Source: a virus | Reading direction: 5' to 3' (one strand) | Length of the DNA stretch: 50,595 nt | IMG/VR virus record: IMGVR_UViG_3300009604_000003 | Coordinates: 1-50,595 of that record | Shown here: one piece after another, positions 5,670-15,450 of the stretch | Layout of the letters: every line of letters begins with the position of its first letter | Numbering within the stretch: the stretch's first letter is position 1 | Translations under genes and position numbers: made by a program | The notes under the pieces: generated by a model | Seen by the model: only the letters and a program-made list of their open reading frames with translations | Databases searched by the model: none | What the model was told of the DNA's origin: nothing

Positions 5670-7905
5670 GACAAACAAGGGTTCTATGTCGGTTAGTGAG
5701 CAAGAAGCCACTAAGCACGGTATGTCTCTGCCTTATATTCCCGGTGCTGAGAAGCCTAGTTGGATAGATCGTAAAGAAGACGTTTGGCTTGATAAAGACC
5801 ATACGCAGATCAACCCCTCCTACTTGATTGAGGAGAGGGATAGGATCATCGATTTTTCTGACAAGCATTTTAATTACTATGGATTCCGCTGGCTCATGGA
5901 GGCGGATATGTTGAAGGGCATCGTAGAGCAGGCCAAGCACTTTGGTATTGACCTGACTACGTTTGCGCCCGAGACGCTTTCTTTGAAAGACATTCAGAAT
6001 TTTGACCAGTTGATAGAAGCGGGCAGTGAGACTCTTGAGATTCTCATTAAGCGCATTGAAGATGGTCATGAGCGGGCTGTCCGCATGTTGGACGAAGCAA
6101 AAAAAAAGCGTTGGGTCGATACGCTCAAGAAAATATCGATGGTAAGGGAATTGTGCAGAGAAAAAGATCACCCAAGTCTCGACGCAAAAAGTCGGGAGGG
6201 TGAGGCTTGGCGCTACATGCATACGCTTAGGTTTGCGTTGTATGTAGGGCGAAGTGACATTACCGGCAAGTTGGACTTCATCCACTTACCAGATCACCTG
6301 ATCCTTACGGATCTTGTGAAAGAGATCGCATACGAATATCGGGAAGACGCTGAGATTCAGGGTGTCATGATTGTCATCCCGCCTCGTCACGGAAAGTCAT
6401 GGTTCATGATTTTCGATGAGTTGCTTGCTATCTGCATGAATCCAGATGAAATTGGGGCGATCATCCATAACTCAGAGGACATGGCTGCCAGTCGTCTGAA
6501 GGTTATTAAAGAACATTTCAACGATCAGTTGCCGCAGGGGAAGCGGCGGCGTGCTTTGTTCCCCGAGATTAAGATGGATTGGAATATCAATAATAGTCAG
6601 ACGATGGTTCTTCAGAACCGGAATGTCATGGCGATGGAAGGGAACTGCAACTCGTACGGTTTGCACGGCAAGCGCCTCGGTGTCACGATTCACCGTCTTA
6701 GAGGTGATGACATCATTGACCAGAAAGAGTGCAGAGAATCGTCAACTAGACAGAGAACCAACGAAACCTTTACGAAGGTGTGGCTGTCTCGATTGACTTC
6801 GAAGAGAGCATTCTTCTTTATCATCGGTACTAGGTGGCATGACGATGACATCCTCGGAAAGATGCTCAGAATGCTTCGTGCCGGTCAGACCAATTTTGCA
6901 TATGTCTCCATCCCTGCTGGCGGGCCAGAGGATGACTTCACTCCTATCTGGCCGGAGGTAGGATACGACACAAGATATCTTGAGCGGTGGTTCTATACCT
7001 TGGGGCCACAGGACTACTCCTGCATTTTCCAGAATGATCCTGACACTGCAACAGCACGTAAAATCACGAAGTTATGGTTCTATGACAAGCGGTGGGTAGA
7101 AAATCCAGACGATGCTCCGCAGCATGTAAGGAACTTCTTAGCACGTGGAACTTATGCCCTATCGGTTGATCCTGCCGGAACAGAGGCTAGGAGATCTAAC
7201 AAGGCTGGAATGACTTATTGTGTGTATGGGCCTATGGAGGTGAAGTTGCCATCAGGCCTCATTGTTGAGCAACAAACTATGTGGTTCTTGCGCAACTGGG
7301 ACTTGTCTGCCAGTCAATACACCATTACAAAGATAATCTCGGACTTCTATAATAGGCAAAGAAGGGCGGATGGAAGGCCAGAGGTGGATCGTATAGTCGT
7401 TGAAACCACCGGGGGTTTCCATGCGACTACTGAGATGCTCATCAATGATCGTGGTATTCCTGATAGCGTGGTCATTAAACGCGCTCCGGGTAAGGGAAAT
7501 AAGATTGATCGGTTCCTCCAATACTCTGCGTTTATTGAGGGAGGCAAGGTCTATTTTCCGGGTACACCATCCAAGGGTATATCGGATGACGAGCAACTTG
7601 TTATGGACAACGATTGGTCTGAAGCGGCCAACCAGATGTTGCGAGCGGGTACTGTTAGTGATTTGAACCTGCTGGACTGTATATCCCAGCAGTTGGCAGA
7701 TGTCGCCTATATCTTCATGGAAGATAATGTCCACGATCATCCCGAACTTCTTGCTAGGGAGAGGGCGCGTCAATCTTCTTATGGCGAGGTTAAGTTGGAG
7801 ATGTACAAGAGGAAGATGGAGGGAGACAAGAGAAAGAAGGACCGAAGGAAGAATGGTTCATCTCTTGGTTATTTACGTCAAATTCAATCGAGGAGATTTG
7901 GGTAA
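5662..7905 (+). CDS. terL: Terminase large subunit (packaging ATPase-nuclease)
   Basis: This 747-residue protein is the DNA-packaging motor. It has a Walker A of the PPRHGKS type at about residue 240, an ATPase domain with GTRWHDDD downstream, and an RNase H-like nuclease with Asp in LSVDPAGTEA (about 503), Glu in VVETTGG (about 580) and Asp in LLDCISQQLADV (about 672). An N-terminal extension of about 200 residues precedes the ATPase; it is longer than in most large terminases and might include small-subunit function. It is followed directly by the membrane protein and portal genes. No separate small subunit is recognisable. Confidence 0.92.
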   Translation: MVRTNKGSMSVSEQEATKHGMSLPYIPGAEKPSWIDRKEDVWLDKDHTQINPSYLIEERDRIIDFSDKHFNYYGFRWLMEADMLKGIVEQAKHFGIDLTTFAPETLSLKDIQNFDQLIEAGSETLEILIKRIEDGHERAVRMLDEAKKKRWVDTLKKISMVRELCREKDHPSLDAKSREGEAWRYMHTLRFALYVGRSDITGKLDFIHLPDHLILTDLVKEIAYEYREDAEIQGVMIVIPPRHGKSWFMIFDELLAICMNPDEIGAIIHNSEDMAASRLKVIKEHFNDQLPQGKRRRALFPEIKMDWNINNSQTMVLQNRNVMAMEGNCNSYGLHGKRLGVTIHRLRGDDIIDQKECRESSTRQRTNETFTKVWLSRLTSKRAFFFIIGTRWHDDDILGKMLRMLRAGQTNFAYVSIPAGGPEDDFTPIWPEVGYDTRYLERWFYTLGPQDYSCIFQNDPDTATARKITKLWFYDKRWVENPDDAPQHVRNFLARGTYALSVDPAGTEARRSNKAGMTYCVYGPMEVKLPSGLIVEQQTMWFLRNWDLSASQYTITKIISDFYNRQRRADGRPEVDRIVVETTGGFHATTEMLINDRGIPDSVVIKRAPGKGNKIDRFLQYSAFIEGGKVYFPGTPSKGISDDEQLVMDNDWSEAANQMLRAGTVSDLNLLDCISQQLADVAYIFMEDNVHDHPELLARERARQSSYGEVKLEMYKRKMEGDKRKKDRRKNGSSLGYLRQIQSRRFG

Positions 7906-8273
7906 TGGGCATTACACTTGTAACGGTACTCGTAATGGGCGGGGTCGCTTTGGCAGCCATTGGGATCATGGTATTCCAGTGGAGTGTTGTTAATCGTTTG
8001 GAGGAGAAACTGATTTCCGTAGTAATGGACGTTCACGAGGAAAGCCGCTTCTATCACAATGCTGGCAGGTCAAGTGCCGAACATCAACTAAGCATTGAAA
8101 GATTGAATATAGAAAAGATCCAAGCAGAGGCCGAAAAAGCAAAGGCAGAAGCGGCTAGGATGACAGAAGAGAGATTGACAAAAGAAACATTTATAGGTAC
8201 AGGCCCTCCTAAACACGGAAAACGTGGACACCGTAGAACTGTCGTAGAGGCCGCAGGCGGACCAAATGGCTAA
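7905..8273 (+). CDS. Membrane-anchored coiled-coil protein
   Basis: The 122-residue product has one N-terminal transmembrane segment (ITLVTVLVMGGVALAAIGIM), then a long helical region rich in Glu, Lys and Ala (AEAEKAKAEAARMTEERL), likely a coiled coil, and a basic tail (KHGKRGHRR). Its ATG shares the last base of the terminase TAA (TAATG) and its end overlaps the portal gene by 8 nt. The topology is holin-like or a virion membrane component; the packaging context does not decide it. Confidence 0.7.
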   Translation: MGITLVTVLVMGGVALAAIGIMVFQWSVVNRLEEKLISVVMDVHEESRFYHNAGRSSAEHQLSIERLNIEKIQAEAEKAKAEAARMTEERLTKETFIGTGPPKHGKRGHRRTVVEAAGGPNG

Positions 8274-10371
8274 ATACTCATCAGCCAAAGAAATCTTAGA
8301 ACGAGTCGATGATTTACGCGAAGAGCATCAGATGCTTCGCGCAGATCTCGCGGTTTATAGCGCGTTGGGCGTGTCATATGCCCATGGCAAGCAGTGGAAG
8401 GGTATGGATTCTTCCAACTTTGGGGATCTTATTATTGATGAATGGGAAGAGAACTACGACTTGCAGACTCGTGAGTTGCGCGTCGTAGACAATAAGGTTG
8501 GCCCCCTGCTCAGGCGGATGCAGGCCGATCTAAACCCCACAAAAATTGAGGCGAAGGTTTCAACACCTCGCCACTTGTGGGGTTTGAAGGAGAATCAACT
8601 AGCCAATACATGCGAGAAATTGTTATTGGGTATTGAAGAAGATGCCCAATTCACGAAGGCGGCGGCCCATGCTAGTTTCATGCGGTGTATTGAAGGTAGC
8701 CATTTGATGGTTATCGAGTTGTCACAGAAGAAAAAGTCTATCAGGAAGGAGGTGATCAAGAATAAGGACGGGTCGCCGGTTGAGGTAAACGATAGATGGC
8801 TTAGGTGGACAACGGCTCCACTTACTGACTTGGTTTGGGATCCCTCTAATATCCACCCAGATCTAACCCAGCACACTGTTCTGATGCTTGATCAGGTCAA
8901 AACGATCAAGCGCTTTGAGGAGATGTTTGGTCCCATTGAAAAATATGGGGTTAAAGAAGAAGATCTTCCGACCCTTGATGAGATTGCTCCGTATTACTCA
9001 CAAGCCGCTGATATAACCGGAACATCTCTTCACATCGCCTATAACGCCTATCGCAAAGAGAAGGCGGTTAAGGTCATCACTCTCCTTGAGCGTGATCCAA
9101 GAGATCCCACCATTTGGCCTACTTGCTACTTCATTCTTGATACCTCTTCTAGAGAAACCAAGAGTCGTGGCAAGGTTTTGAATATGGATAATCCAAAGAG
9201 TCCCTTTGGGCACCATGGTCGCAACATATTCAAATTGGACTGCTTTAAGAGATCGGATTCTGTGTCGGGTGCAGGCGCGCCACATGTAATGATGACAACG
9301 CAGGATCTGATCAACATGCTGCGATCAATCCAGATGCAAGCGGTGTCAGCGCAGGTTCATGGGCAGTGGCTTGTAGATAAGCAGACTGTTGATCCAGATG
9401 AATTCATGAATAAACTGAACTCCGGTATAGGCTCGGTACTTCAGTACGACAGTCGTGGCCCGGAGAATCGGAAGCCACCGCAGTTGGTATCAATGGGGAA
9501 TGTTGACAACAACCTTCTCCTTATTGCCAATGATCTATCCAACGGTCTTAGAGATCAGATCCACTTGAGTGGTGCGAACTTGGGTATCGGTAAGACTCAC
9601 ATGCCACAGCAATATGCGTTGCGCCTCTTGGAAGAAGCGGGGGCGGTTAAGGATCAGTTGATCACTGCTGATGTGAATACATACGGTGATATGCTAAAGG
9701 TAACGCTTGGAACCATTAGAGATATCATGGATACGCCGAACAGAATGCTCAAAAGGCTTATCGATGTTCATGGGTTTACAAAGGAAGATCTGGTTGGTTT
9801 TAAGAAGTTGGATGCAAAACTGATCAGATTTAATATTTTTGCACGAGAAAAATCAATAATTAGTAGGAGTGTTGCGGAGAGGCAGCAGCAACTAACCGAG
9901 GCACTTCAAGCGCAAACCATTACGCCACAGGAGTATTGGATTGGCATGGCAACCGACATCAAACAGCCGATTCTTAACTCTCATGACGACATAATCAACT
10001 GGTGTAATCGCGCAGTAGAGCAAATAGTTAACGGTGAGGAGTGGCAGGGAGTGAGTTCAATCGATGCTTCTGTCTTCAAATACTGCATAAATACGGCTGT
10101 TACTGGCCTAGATTACACGATTCCCGAAGATAAAGAGATTATCGAGCGGCTTAATAGAGCGGTTCTAATTCAGTTCACGGTATCCGCTGAAGCAGCGATG
10201 GCTGAACAGCAGATACTCCAATCGGCCATGCCTCAGCAGCCGGGACCAGAGCCGCAGGGCATGCCAGAGGGTACTCCGGGTATGAGTATAGGGCAGGCAC
10301 CGGAATCAATTAACCCACAAACCAATCCAGTAGGAGCCGCAGGTGGATTACCACTTGGACTTTCTGCATAA
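8266..10371 (+). CDS. Portal protein (podovirus, P22-like class)
   Basis: This 701-residue protein fits the large portal class of short-tailed phages, which forms the dodecameric vertex ring for DNA passage. Position after the terminase and before scaffold and capsid supports this. Visible features include an N-terminal helical region with NKVGPLLRRMQADLNP, a central mixed domain, a helical region near residues 500-580, and a Gln/Pro-rich C-terminus (QQPGPEPQGMPEG) as in many large portals. The assignment rests on size, order and general likeness. Confidence 0.85.
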   Translation: MAKYSSAKEILERVDDLREEHQMLRADLAVYSALGVSYAHGKQWKGMDSSNFGDLIIDEWEENYDLQTRELRVVDNKVGPLLRRMQADLNPTKIEAKVSTPRHLWGLKENQLANTCEKLLLGIEEDAQFTKAAAHASFMRCIEGSHLMVIELSQKKKSIRKEVIKNKDGSPVEVNDRWLRWTTAPLTDLVWDPSNIHPDLTQHTVLMLDQVKTIKRFEEMFGPIEKYGVKEEDLPTLDEIAPYYSQAADITGTSLHIAYNAYRKEKAVKVITLLERDPRDPTIWPTCYFILDTSSRETKSRGKVLNMDNPKSPFGHHGRNIFKLDCFKRSDSVSGAGAPHVMMTTQDLINMLRSIQMQAVSAQVHGQWLVDKQTVDPDEFMNKLNSGIGSVLQYDSRGPENRKPPQLVSMGNVDNNLLLIANDLSNGLRDQIHLSGANLGIGKTHMPQQYALRLLEEAGAVKDQLITADVNTYGDMLKVTLGTIRDIMDTPNRMLKRLIDVHGFTKEDLVGFKKLDAKLIRFNIFAREKSIISRSVAERQQQLTEALQAQTITPQEYWIGMATDIKQPILNSHDDIINWCNRAVEQIVNGEEWQGVSSIDASVFKYCINTAVTGLDYTIPEDKEIIERLNRAVLIQFTVSAEAAMAEQQILQSAMPQQPGPEPQGMPEGTPGMSIGQAPESINPQTNPVGAAGGLPLGLSA

Positions 10372-10393
10372 AAAATAGGGAAGGATCACTATA

Positions 10394-11368
10394 ATGAATC
10401 TCATGCTTAATACGCGATTACTGTCTTCAGATGCCCCTGACGGCGGAGGTGCCCCGGAATCCCCGGCCCCACTTCCTGCCCCAGCCGTATCAGAAGCAAC
10501 TACTGTTCCAGCCCCAGCATCCGCTCCGGCTCCAACAGAAGGTAATACTGTTTCACGCGATCAATATGATACTTTGGTCGAGAAGTACAATCGTGCCGAA
10601 GGGCGCGCTAAGACTTCGCAACGGCTTGCATCCACGGCGCAGCAATATGGTTTTGCTGATGCTGATGATCTTGCTAGACGATTGCCAAGTCTATTGAACC
10701 AACCGGTTCAACAGCAACCGCAACCGCAGCAGCCAGAGAATCCGGGCTATTACTATGGTCAATACTCCCAACAGGAGACAAGGCCAAGTAATTATTCGGA
10801 TCAGATCACTCCTTCAATGATTGATGAGCGCATCAATTCTCGTCTCGAATTTCAGACCTCTATCAACGATCACAATCTTGGTAGGGAATCTGAGAATCAG
10901 ATGATTGCGCGAATGATCACCGAATCCCCCGAGTTCAAAGATGCTTTTAGCGATTTGGATGCGGGAGACTACGGGAGTGTTTTCAACGCTGCTTATTCTG
11001 GTGGGGGTTCAGCGGCATCAGAGATCATTGCCTCTGCAATCGACAACGCCATTTATGGCGCTGCCGAAAAATATGGAGATAATCATCCGTCCCACTTACA
11101 TGGTCGGCCAATTCCCATTAAGGATCCAGTCGTTATCGATAAGGTTAAGGATCGCGTGATCGAAGGAATTAAGGAATTGGCAGCGATGACGGTCTTCGCT
11201 GCTTCCAAAGAAGGTTTGGTTGATTCGGTTATGACAGACAACTCTGTTTCTCCGGGCACTGATGTAGATTGGTTCGAAGCGAAAGATAAACGAGCCAAAG
11301 AAATCGCAGCATTTGCCCAGAAGAATTTTGAGAAGATGGCGAACGCCGGTCAGCCACAATCAAGTTAA
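10394..11368 (+). CDS. Putative scaffolding protein
   Basis: The 324-residue product starts with a low-complexity Pro/Ala stretch (about residues 20-55), followed by helical, Gln-rich and acidic regions and a charged helical end (DKRAKEIAAFAQKNFEKM). This composition and the place between portal and major capsid are typical of internal scaffolding proteins that guide capsid assembly. GGAAGGA lies upstream of the ATG. No protease motif is visible. Confidence 0.75.
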   Translation: MNLMLNTRLLSSDAPDGGGAPESPAPLPAPAVSEATTVPAPASAPAPTEGNTVSRDQYDTLVEKYNRAEGRAKTSQRLASTAQQYGFADADDLARRLPSLLNQPVQQQPQPQQPENPGYYYGQYSQQETRPSNYSDQITPSMIDERINSRLEFQTSINDHNLGRESENQMIARMITESPEFKDAFSDLDAGDYGSVFNAAYSGGGSAASEIIASAIDNAIYGAAEKYGDNHPSHLHGRPIPIKDPVVIDKVKDRVIEGIKELAAMTVFAASKEGLVDSVMTDNSVSPGTDVDWFEAKDKRAKEIAAFAQKNFEKMANAGQPQSS

Positions 11369-11379
11369 GGACATAAGAC

Positions 11380-12915
11380 ATGGCTGTTTCTGACAATGTT
11401 ATTGCTTATTTAACGTCGTGGTCTGATGCCTTCGAACAGTTTTACCGTCCCGGTGTTGGTGACTATCTCAAGCGTTTTGGTAAAACCACGCGCGCGATCT
11501 CTAAGAATCCTAAGAGGCGCGTGATTGGTGGATCCATGGAAGTCACAATGAAGACTCGTAAGAACCGATCCGCACGGCTCACAACGGACCTGATGGCCCC
11601 GCCACCAGATGCCGGACCCGGTGCGTACACGACTTACAAAGTCCGATTTGATCATACGACCCCCGCGTCGAATGACTTCTCCGCGCTTCAGATTGGTTTC
11701 CAGACCTCATGGTACGACATCAAGAAGAAGGCTGATAACACGTTTAAGGATTCTGCTGGAGACTTCATCCGGCAGGATATCGAAGATGGTTTAGAAGATG
11801 TCGCAGAAGAATTTGCAGGTTCGTTCCATTACCCCGCAAATGCAAAACTTGCAACCATTACTGGTGCCGCAGATCTTGTTAAACTTAATGACTCGGATCT
11901 ATTTGATAGTGCTTCGGCCTTTACGGGCACTGTCGCTGAGTGTCTCGTTAAGGTTGACAAGAGTGCAATGGCACATCTTGGTGATGGTGATCTAGTTGAT
12001 ATTTACAATGCAACAGAAGGCGACAACATGGAACTTCGTGCTTGTCGCATTATCAACGTAAATGCCGTTGACTATACTTTAGTTCTCTCAATTGAAACTG
12101 GCACAACGCTACTTGACGGTGGCGGTGCTGCTGCTAACTTCACTTCTTTTGAAGCCAAGGTGAATGATGATAACGATGTTATGCATCTTTACCACAGTGG
12201 CTCATTTGAAGAGGATGGCAGTCCAGATTCAGGCGCGACAATCAAGGGTTGTTTGAATAACTTCTTCGACCCATCAACTGATTGGTTTAACATCGCTACG
12301 GCTAACCGCCTTAATGCTACATATCGAACACTTAATCCTGTTCGTATCGATGCATCGGCGGGTGGCAGTGATGTCCAGTTGACGGGAGATCACTTCCGTC
12401 AGGCTGGTGAGGCTGTAGGTTGGGCAAACGGCTCTTATCTTGACACCGATTCACGAATGATCGTTATGAACCGCGATCAGTATCGTGCGGTTAACCTGCT
12501 TCAGGCAGATTCAGGCATGACTGTTTTGCCTGCTCTTCAGTCTGATGTTGGTAACAAGATGAATAAGGCGTTTGGATTTGATGGTTGGACTCTTCATGAT
12601 CCGACTCTTGGTTCTGTTCTTCTTACAGTGGATGATATGGCCGCTTACGGTGTGATCGACTTCCTCGATATTCCCTCTTGGGAATACGTTGAGCCGTTCC
12701 CCGGCGGTGCATCCTTTGACTTCCTCCCCGGACAGATGGCTAAGATCTGGCATCGGACGCACTATAACAGTGCTTCTACGGCCCAGAACTACAACGCCAA
12801 GTACGATGGTCGTCCAAGTAAGGAGTTCGAGGCTCAGGGCGAACAACTTTACGCATGGATCAATACTGCTCCTAAGCGTAATGTTCGGATTATGGGACTT
12901 GATTCGACTCTGTAA
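11380..12915 (+). CDS. Major capsid protein
   Basis: At 511 residues this is the likely HK97-fold major capsid protein. It follows the scaffold gene by 11 nt with AAGGA upstream and is followed by a strong terminator, as expected for the most heavily expressed gene. The N-terminal arm is followed by strand-rich regions. Residues around 165-285 (TITGAADLVKLNDSD onward, with VDIYNATEG) may be an inserted beta domain. There is no sign of a cleaved prohead protease segment. The assignment depends on gene order and size. Confidence 0.85.
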   Translation: MAVSDNVIAYLTSWSDAFEQFYRPGVGDYLKRFGKTTRAISKNPKRRVIGGSMEVTMKTRKNRSARLTTDLMAPPPDAGPGAYTTYKVRFDHTTPASNDFSALQIGFQTSWYDIKKKADNTFKDSAGDFIRQDIEDGLEDVAEEFAGSFHYPANAKLATITGAADLVKLNDSDLFDSASAFTGTVAECLVKVDKSAMAHLGDGDLVDIYNATEGDNMELRACRIINVNAVDYTLVLSIETGTTLLDGGGAAANFTSFEAKVNDDNDVMHLYHSGSFEEDGSPDSGATIKGCLNNFFDPSTDWFNIATANRLNATYRTLNPVRIDASAGGSDVQLTGDHFRQAGEAVGWANGSYLDTDSRMIVMNRDQYRAVNLLQADSGMTVLPALQSDVGNKMNKAFGFDGWTLHDPTLGSVLLTVDDMAAYGVIDFLDIPSWEYVEPFPGGASFDFLPGQMAKIWHRTHYNSASTAQNYNAKYDGRPSKEFEAQGEQLYAWINTAPKRNVRIMGLDSTL

Positions 12916-12946
12916 TTCAGATCATTCTCCTCCTTTCCCAGATAGT

Positions 12947-12984
12947 GGGGGGGTAGGCCGAAAGGCCGCCCCCCCTCATCTTTT
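12947..12984 (+). terminator. Rho-independent terminator after the capsid gene
   Basis: Seven Gs, a TA, then GGCC, a GAAA tetraloop, GGCC and seven Cs form a very stable hairpin, followed by TCATCTTTT. It lies 32 nt after the capsid stop codon on the plus strand. It should reduce transcription of the downstream minor genes relative to capsid. Confidence 0.85.
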
Positions 12985-13149
12985 ATGGAAGATATTAGAA
13001 CTAGAGACACTCTCGTGGAAATGGCTAAAGCCTTCGGTATATCCGAAGAGTTGCTAAAGCACTTGTCAGTAACATCTCTTAGGCGGATAATAGAATATGA
13101 AACGGAGGTAAAGGATGGGAATAGCAAAGTACAGACATCTACTGACTGA
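12985..13149 (+). CDS. Small hypothetical protein
   Basis: A 54-residue helical frame (MEDIRTRDTLVEMAKAFGIS...) begins directly after the terminator T-run and overlaps the next gene by 35 nt. The residue pattern looks protein-like (KAFGISEELLKHLSVTSLRR), but no Shine-Dalgarno is seen before this ATG. The internal Met13 is a possible alternative start. Confidence 0.45.
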   Translation: MEDIRTRDTLVEMAKAFGISEELLKHLSVTSLRRIIEYETEVKDGNSKVQTSTD

Positions 13150-13585
13150 ATTGGATCGCGCTCCGTATGGCGGGGGAATGGGTGCAGAGGCATTTGATCG
13201 AGAGTTGTTTTCTCGAATAGGATGTAACATTGCTTGGCACCGTACTCGTCGGTGTTATGTTGTTTATAAACATGTAGGGAATAACATTAAGACCTATATG
13301 GATATAGTTCCAGAGAGACACTTTCCTCTCGTCTCTACTCTTATTCCATTGGTCATGAGTACAATTAAAGCAGCCAATGCTTATATGAGTGAGGATCCTA
13401 GTCGGGCTATTCTTGAGTATTTCTCTCGTGCTAAGGTAGAAAGGAAAAGGGATATCAAGGATTATGTTGATGAACGATTCCCTGACTTTAGGCGATATGC
13501 TGAGTGGTCTTGGAACAAACTTAATTCGCCACATTCAAGATCTATTACCAAGCCAAACATGAAAACCGCTTATAATCTTCAGTGA
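13115..13585 (+). CDS. Hypothetical protein downstream of capsid
   Basis: The 156-residue product is basic with many aromatic residues (RRCYVVYKHVGNNIKTYM). No family is recognised. GGAGG with a short spacer precedes the ATG. It lies between the capsid terminator and the capsid-associated proteins, so a head-completion or virion role is possible but unproven. Confidence 0.7.
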   Translation: MGIAKYRHLLTELDRAPYGGGMGAEAFDRELFSRIGCNIAWHRTRRCYVVYKHVGNNIKTYMDIVPERHFPLVSTLIPLVMSTIKAANAYMSEDPSRAILEYFSRAKVERKRDIKDYVDERFPDFRRYAEWSWNKLNSPHSRSITKPNMKTAYNLQ

Positions 13586-13596
13586 TCCTCCCCTAA

Positions 13597-13662
13597 CTAC
13601 TGTAAGTGAGCGCTCACTTGCAGTAGATCAATCGGGGCTTCGGCCCCGGCTTAACGCCGATT
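13597..13662 (+). other. Cruciform-type palindrome and UUCG hairpin
   Basis: Positions 13597-13626 are a 30-base palindrome with arms of 15 nt, one mismatch and no loop. Just after, GGGGC-TTCG-GCCCC (13634-13647) forms a very stable tetraloop hairpin, with further AATCGG/CCGATT pairing around it. There is no T-run. The element lies in the leader of the next gene and may be an RNA processing or stability structure. Confidence 0.7.
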
Positions 13663-13677
13663 GAAAGGAAAAACCAA

Positions 13678-14187
13678 ATGGCGCGAAAAAACACTGCCCC
13701 TAAGAATTCTCCGTACAAAATTGACGCTATTAACTACACCACCGCTGACGTGCTGAGTGATACTACTGGTCAAGGTGGAAGCCCTCGAAACCTCACAAGC
13801 ATTTGGGAAAAATTGAACTCAATGTGCTTTGATGTTGAGTGGACGATTGGCGCTGAGTCCGGAAATGCCATCATTGTTACTGCCCAACTCTTGGATCTCA
13901 AGCGTCGAAACCTTGGTCGATATGCGTCTGGAATTTTCAGTCTTCACTCCTCAGATGCAGCAGGTGCTTCGTATGGTGCAATTGATACTGCAACTGAAGG
14001 GCTAACTCTCTCAACGGGAGAGTGGATGCACGAAGAACTTACGGACTCGCTGGCACTTGTACAAACAAACTCAGACGGCAAGATAGTCTTCAGTATTAGC
14101 GAAACTACTGGTGCGGATCACTTTAAGTGCATCCTGCATATTGGTGATCGAGTTTTCCTGAGTCCGCTTATTGCCTTCGCAGCATAA
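13678..14187 (+). CDS. Capsid-associated structural protein (putative)
   Basis: The 169-residue product is rich in Ser, Thr and Ala with beta-type patterning (IIVTAQLLDLKRRNLGRYASGIF), as in head decoration or minor virion proteins. AAAGGAA precedes the ATG. It sits between the capsid gene and the repeat-containing fibre-like gene. No specific family is recognised. Confidence 0.6.
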   Translation: MARKNTAPKNSPYKIDAINYTTADVLSDTTGQGGSPRNLTSIWEKLNSMCFDVEWTIGAESGNAIIVTAQLLDLKRRNLGRYASGIFSLHSSDAAGASYGAIDTATEGLTLSTGEWMHEELTDSLALVQTNSDGKIVFSISETTGADHFKCILHIGDRVFLSPLIAFAA

Positions 14188-14205
14188 TCTAAGGAGTCTT
14201 AGATA

Positions 14206-15450
14206 ATGGCTGTCTTCGTCTATGGCGCACCTCCGGTTTTTACGGGCAAAGTCTCGACAGACTCTTGGTTTCCTGTCAGGCTTGTGGATGCTACCGATCT
14301 AAAGACAGGTGAAGCAAGTATTGCCTATGGCGATCTCACGGTTAAATACAAAATAGCCGGAACTGCTAGTGCTGCCACATATTCAATCGCTTCTGCTGAT
14401 TGGGTAGAACACGCAGATGGTCACTATTCCATGCGTATTGGAGCAGCCGAGTTTACTGCCGCTGGTAACTATTCTGTTTGGATAGACGCTACCGCAACAG
14501 CGGCGACAAGTTTCTCGGTTCAAGTATTTGCTGCAACTATAGATGATCTTGTCCGCTCGACTACACCAGCCAATGCATTAACGGTTGTGAGTGGGCGGGT
14601 AGATGTAGGTAAGTGGCTTGGCACGGCAGTTACGGTAAATGCTACTACCAGTAAGCCTGATGTGGATGTGTTTGGTATTAGTAGTGATGCGACAGCCGCA
14701 GATAACTTGGAGTTGATTACTGAGCAGTCGCGTGGTGTTGATATAGCCGAATGGAATGGTACGGCAGTCACACTCACTGGAGGTCTGCCAGATATCAATG
14801 TCAAGTCTATTAGTGGCGATTCGGCAGCAGCCGATACTCTCGAATCCATCATAGATGGGGGTGCCAATATCGGTGCTAATATATTGGCTGTTAGTGATGA
14901 TGCAACCGCAGCCTCAAATCTGGAACTCATAATTGAAGGCACCAATCTCCTCTCTGTCGATGCGATTAAGATTAGCGGGGATACGACAGCAGCAGATAAC
15001 CTTGAGTTGTTTACTGAAACACTATCTTCCGGCAAGTTGGCGGCAGGTTCTCTTTCTGACGATACGATTACAGCAGCATCTATTGCTACAAATGCCATTG
15101 CCGCTGATGGGTTAGCCACGGATGCTGTTGCAGAGATCGCTGATCAGGTTTGGGATGAAGCAACATCAGGCCATACTACAAGCGGCACCTTTGGCGAACA
15201 GTTGAAGACAGATGTAGATGCTATTCTTGCGGATACCGGAACTGATGGGGTACAGATTGACCTTACCCAAAACTTGCTAGAAACACATAGCGGTCTTCAG
15301 GTGGGTAAGGCTTTGTATCTGGCTCTTGCTCACTTCGGTCACAAGTGGACTACATCTGGTGGAAATAGCAAGGTATACAAGGCTGATAGCGCTACTCTAT
15401 TCCAGACAAGAGTTATTACTAGTACCACGGAAATACAGAAGGGTTCGTAA
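14206..15450 (+). CDS. Repeat-containing virion appendage protein
   Basis: This 414-residue protein starts with a beta-rich domain of about 110 residues and then carries four related units near residues 155, 199, 226 and 253, each like ISxDxTAADNLELITE. It ends with AEIADQVWDEATSGHTTSG, a motif often seen in phage tail or head-fibre proteins. It is probably a beta-structured fibre or decoration. Low-complexity repeats of this kind may vary in copy number between related phages. GGAG lies upstream of the ATG. Confidence 0.65.
   Translation: MAVFVYGAPPVFTGKVSTDSWFPVRLVDATDLKTGEASIAYGDLTVKYKIAGTASAATYSIASADWVEHADGHYSMRIGAAEFTAAGNYSVWIDATATAATSFSVQVFAATIDDLVRSTTPANALTVVSGRVDVGKWLGTAVTVNATTSKPDVDVFGISSDATAADNLELITEQSRGVDIAEWNGTAVTLTGGLPDINVKSISGDSAAADTLESIIDGGANIGANILAVSDDATAASNLELIIEGTNLLSVDAIKISGDTTAADNLELFTETLSSGKLAAGSLSDDTITAASIATNAIAADGLATDAVAEIADQVWDEATSGHTTSGTFGEQLKTDVDAILADTGTDGVQIDLTQNLLETHSGLQVGKALYLALAHFGHKWTTSGGNSKVYKADSATLFQTRVITSTTEIQKGS

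Noticed and set aside
5569-6285. 238-residue minus-strand frame
   Set aside because: It is antisense to the terminase gene, with Leu runs derived from GAA repeats.
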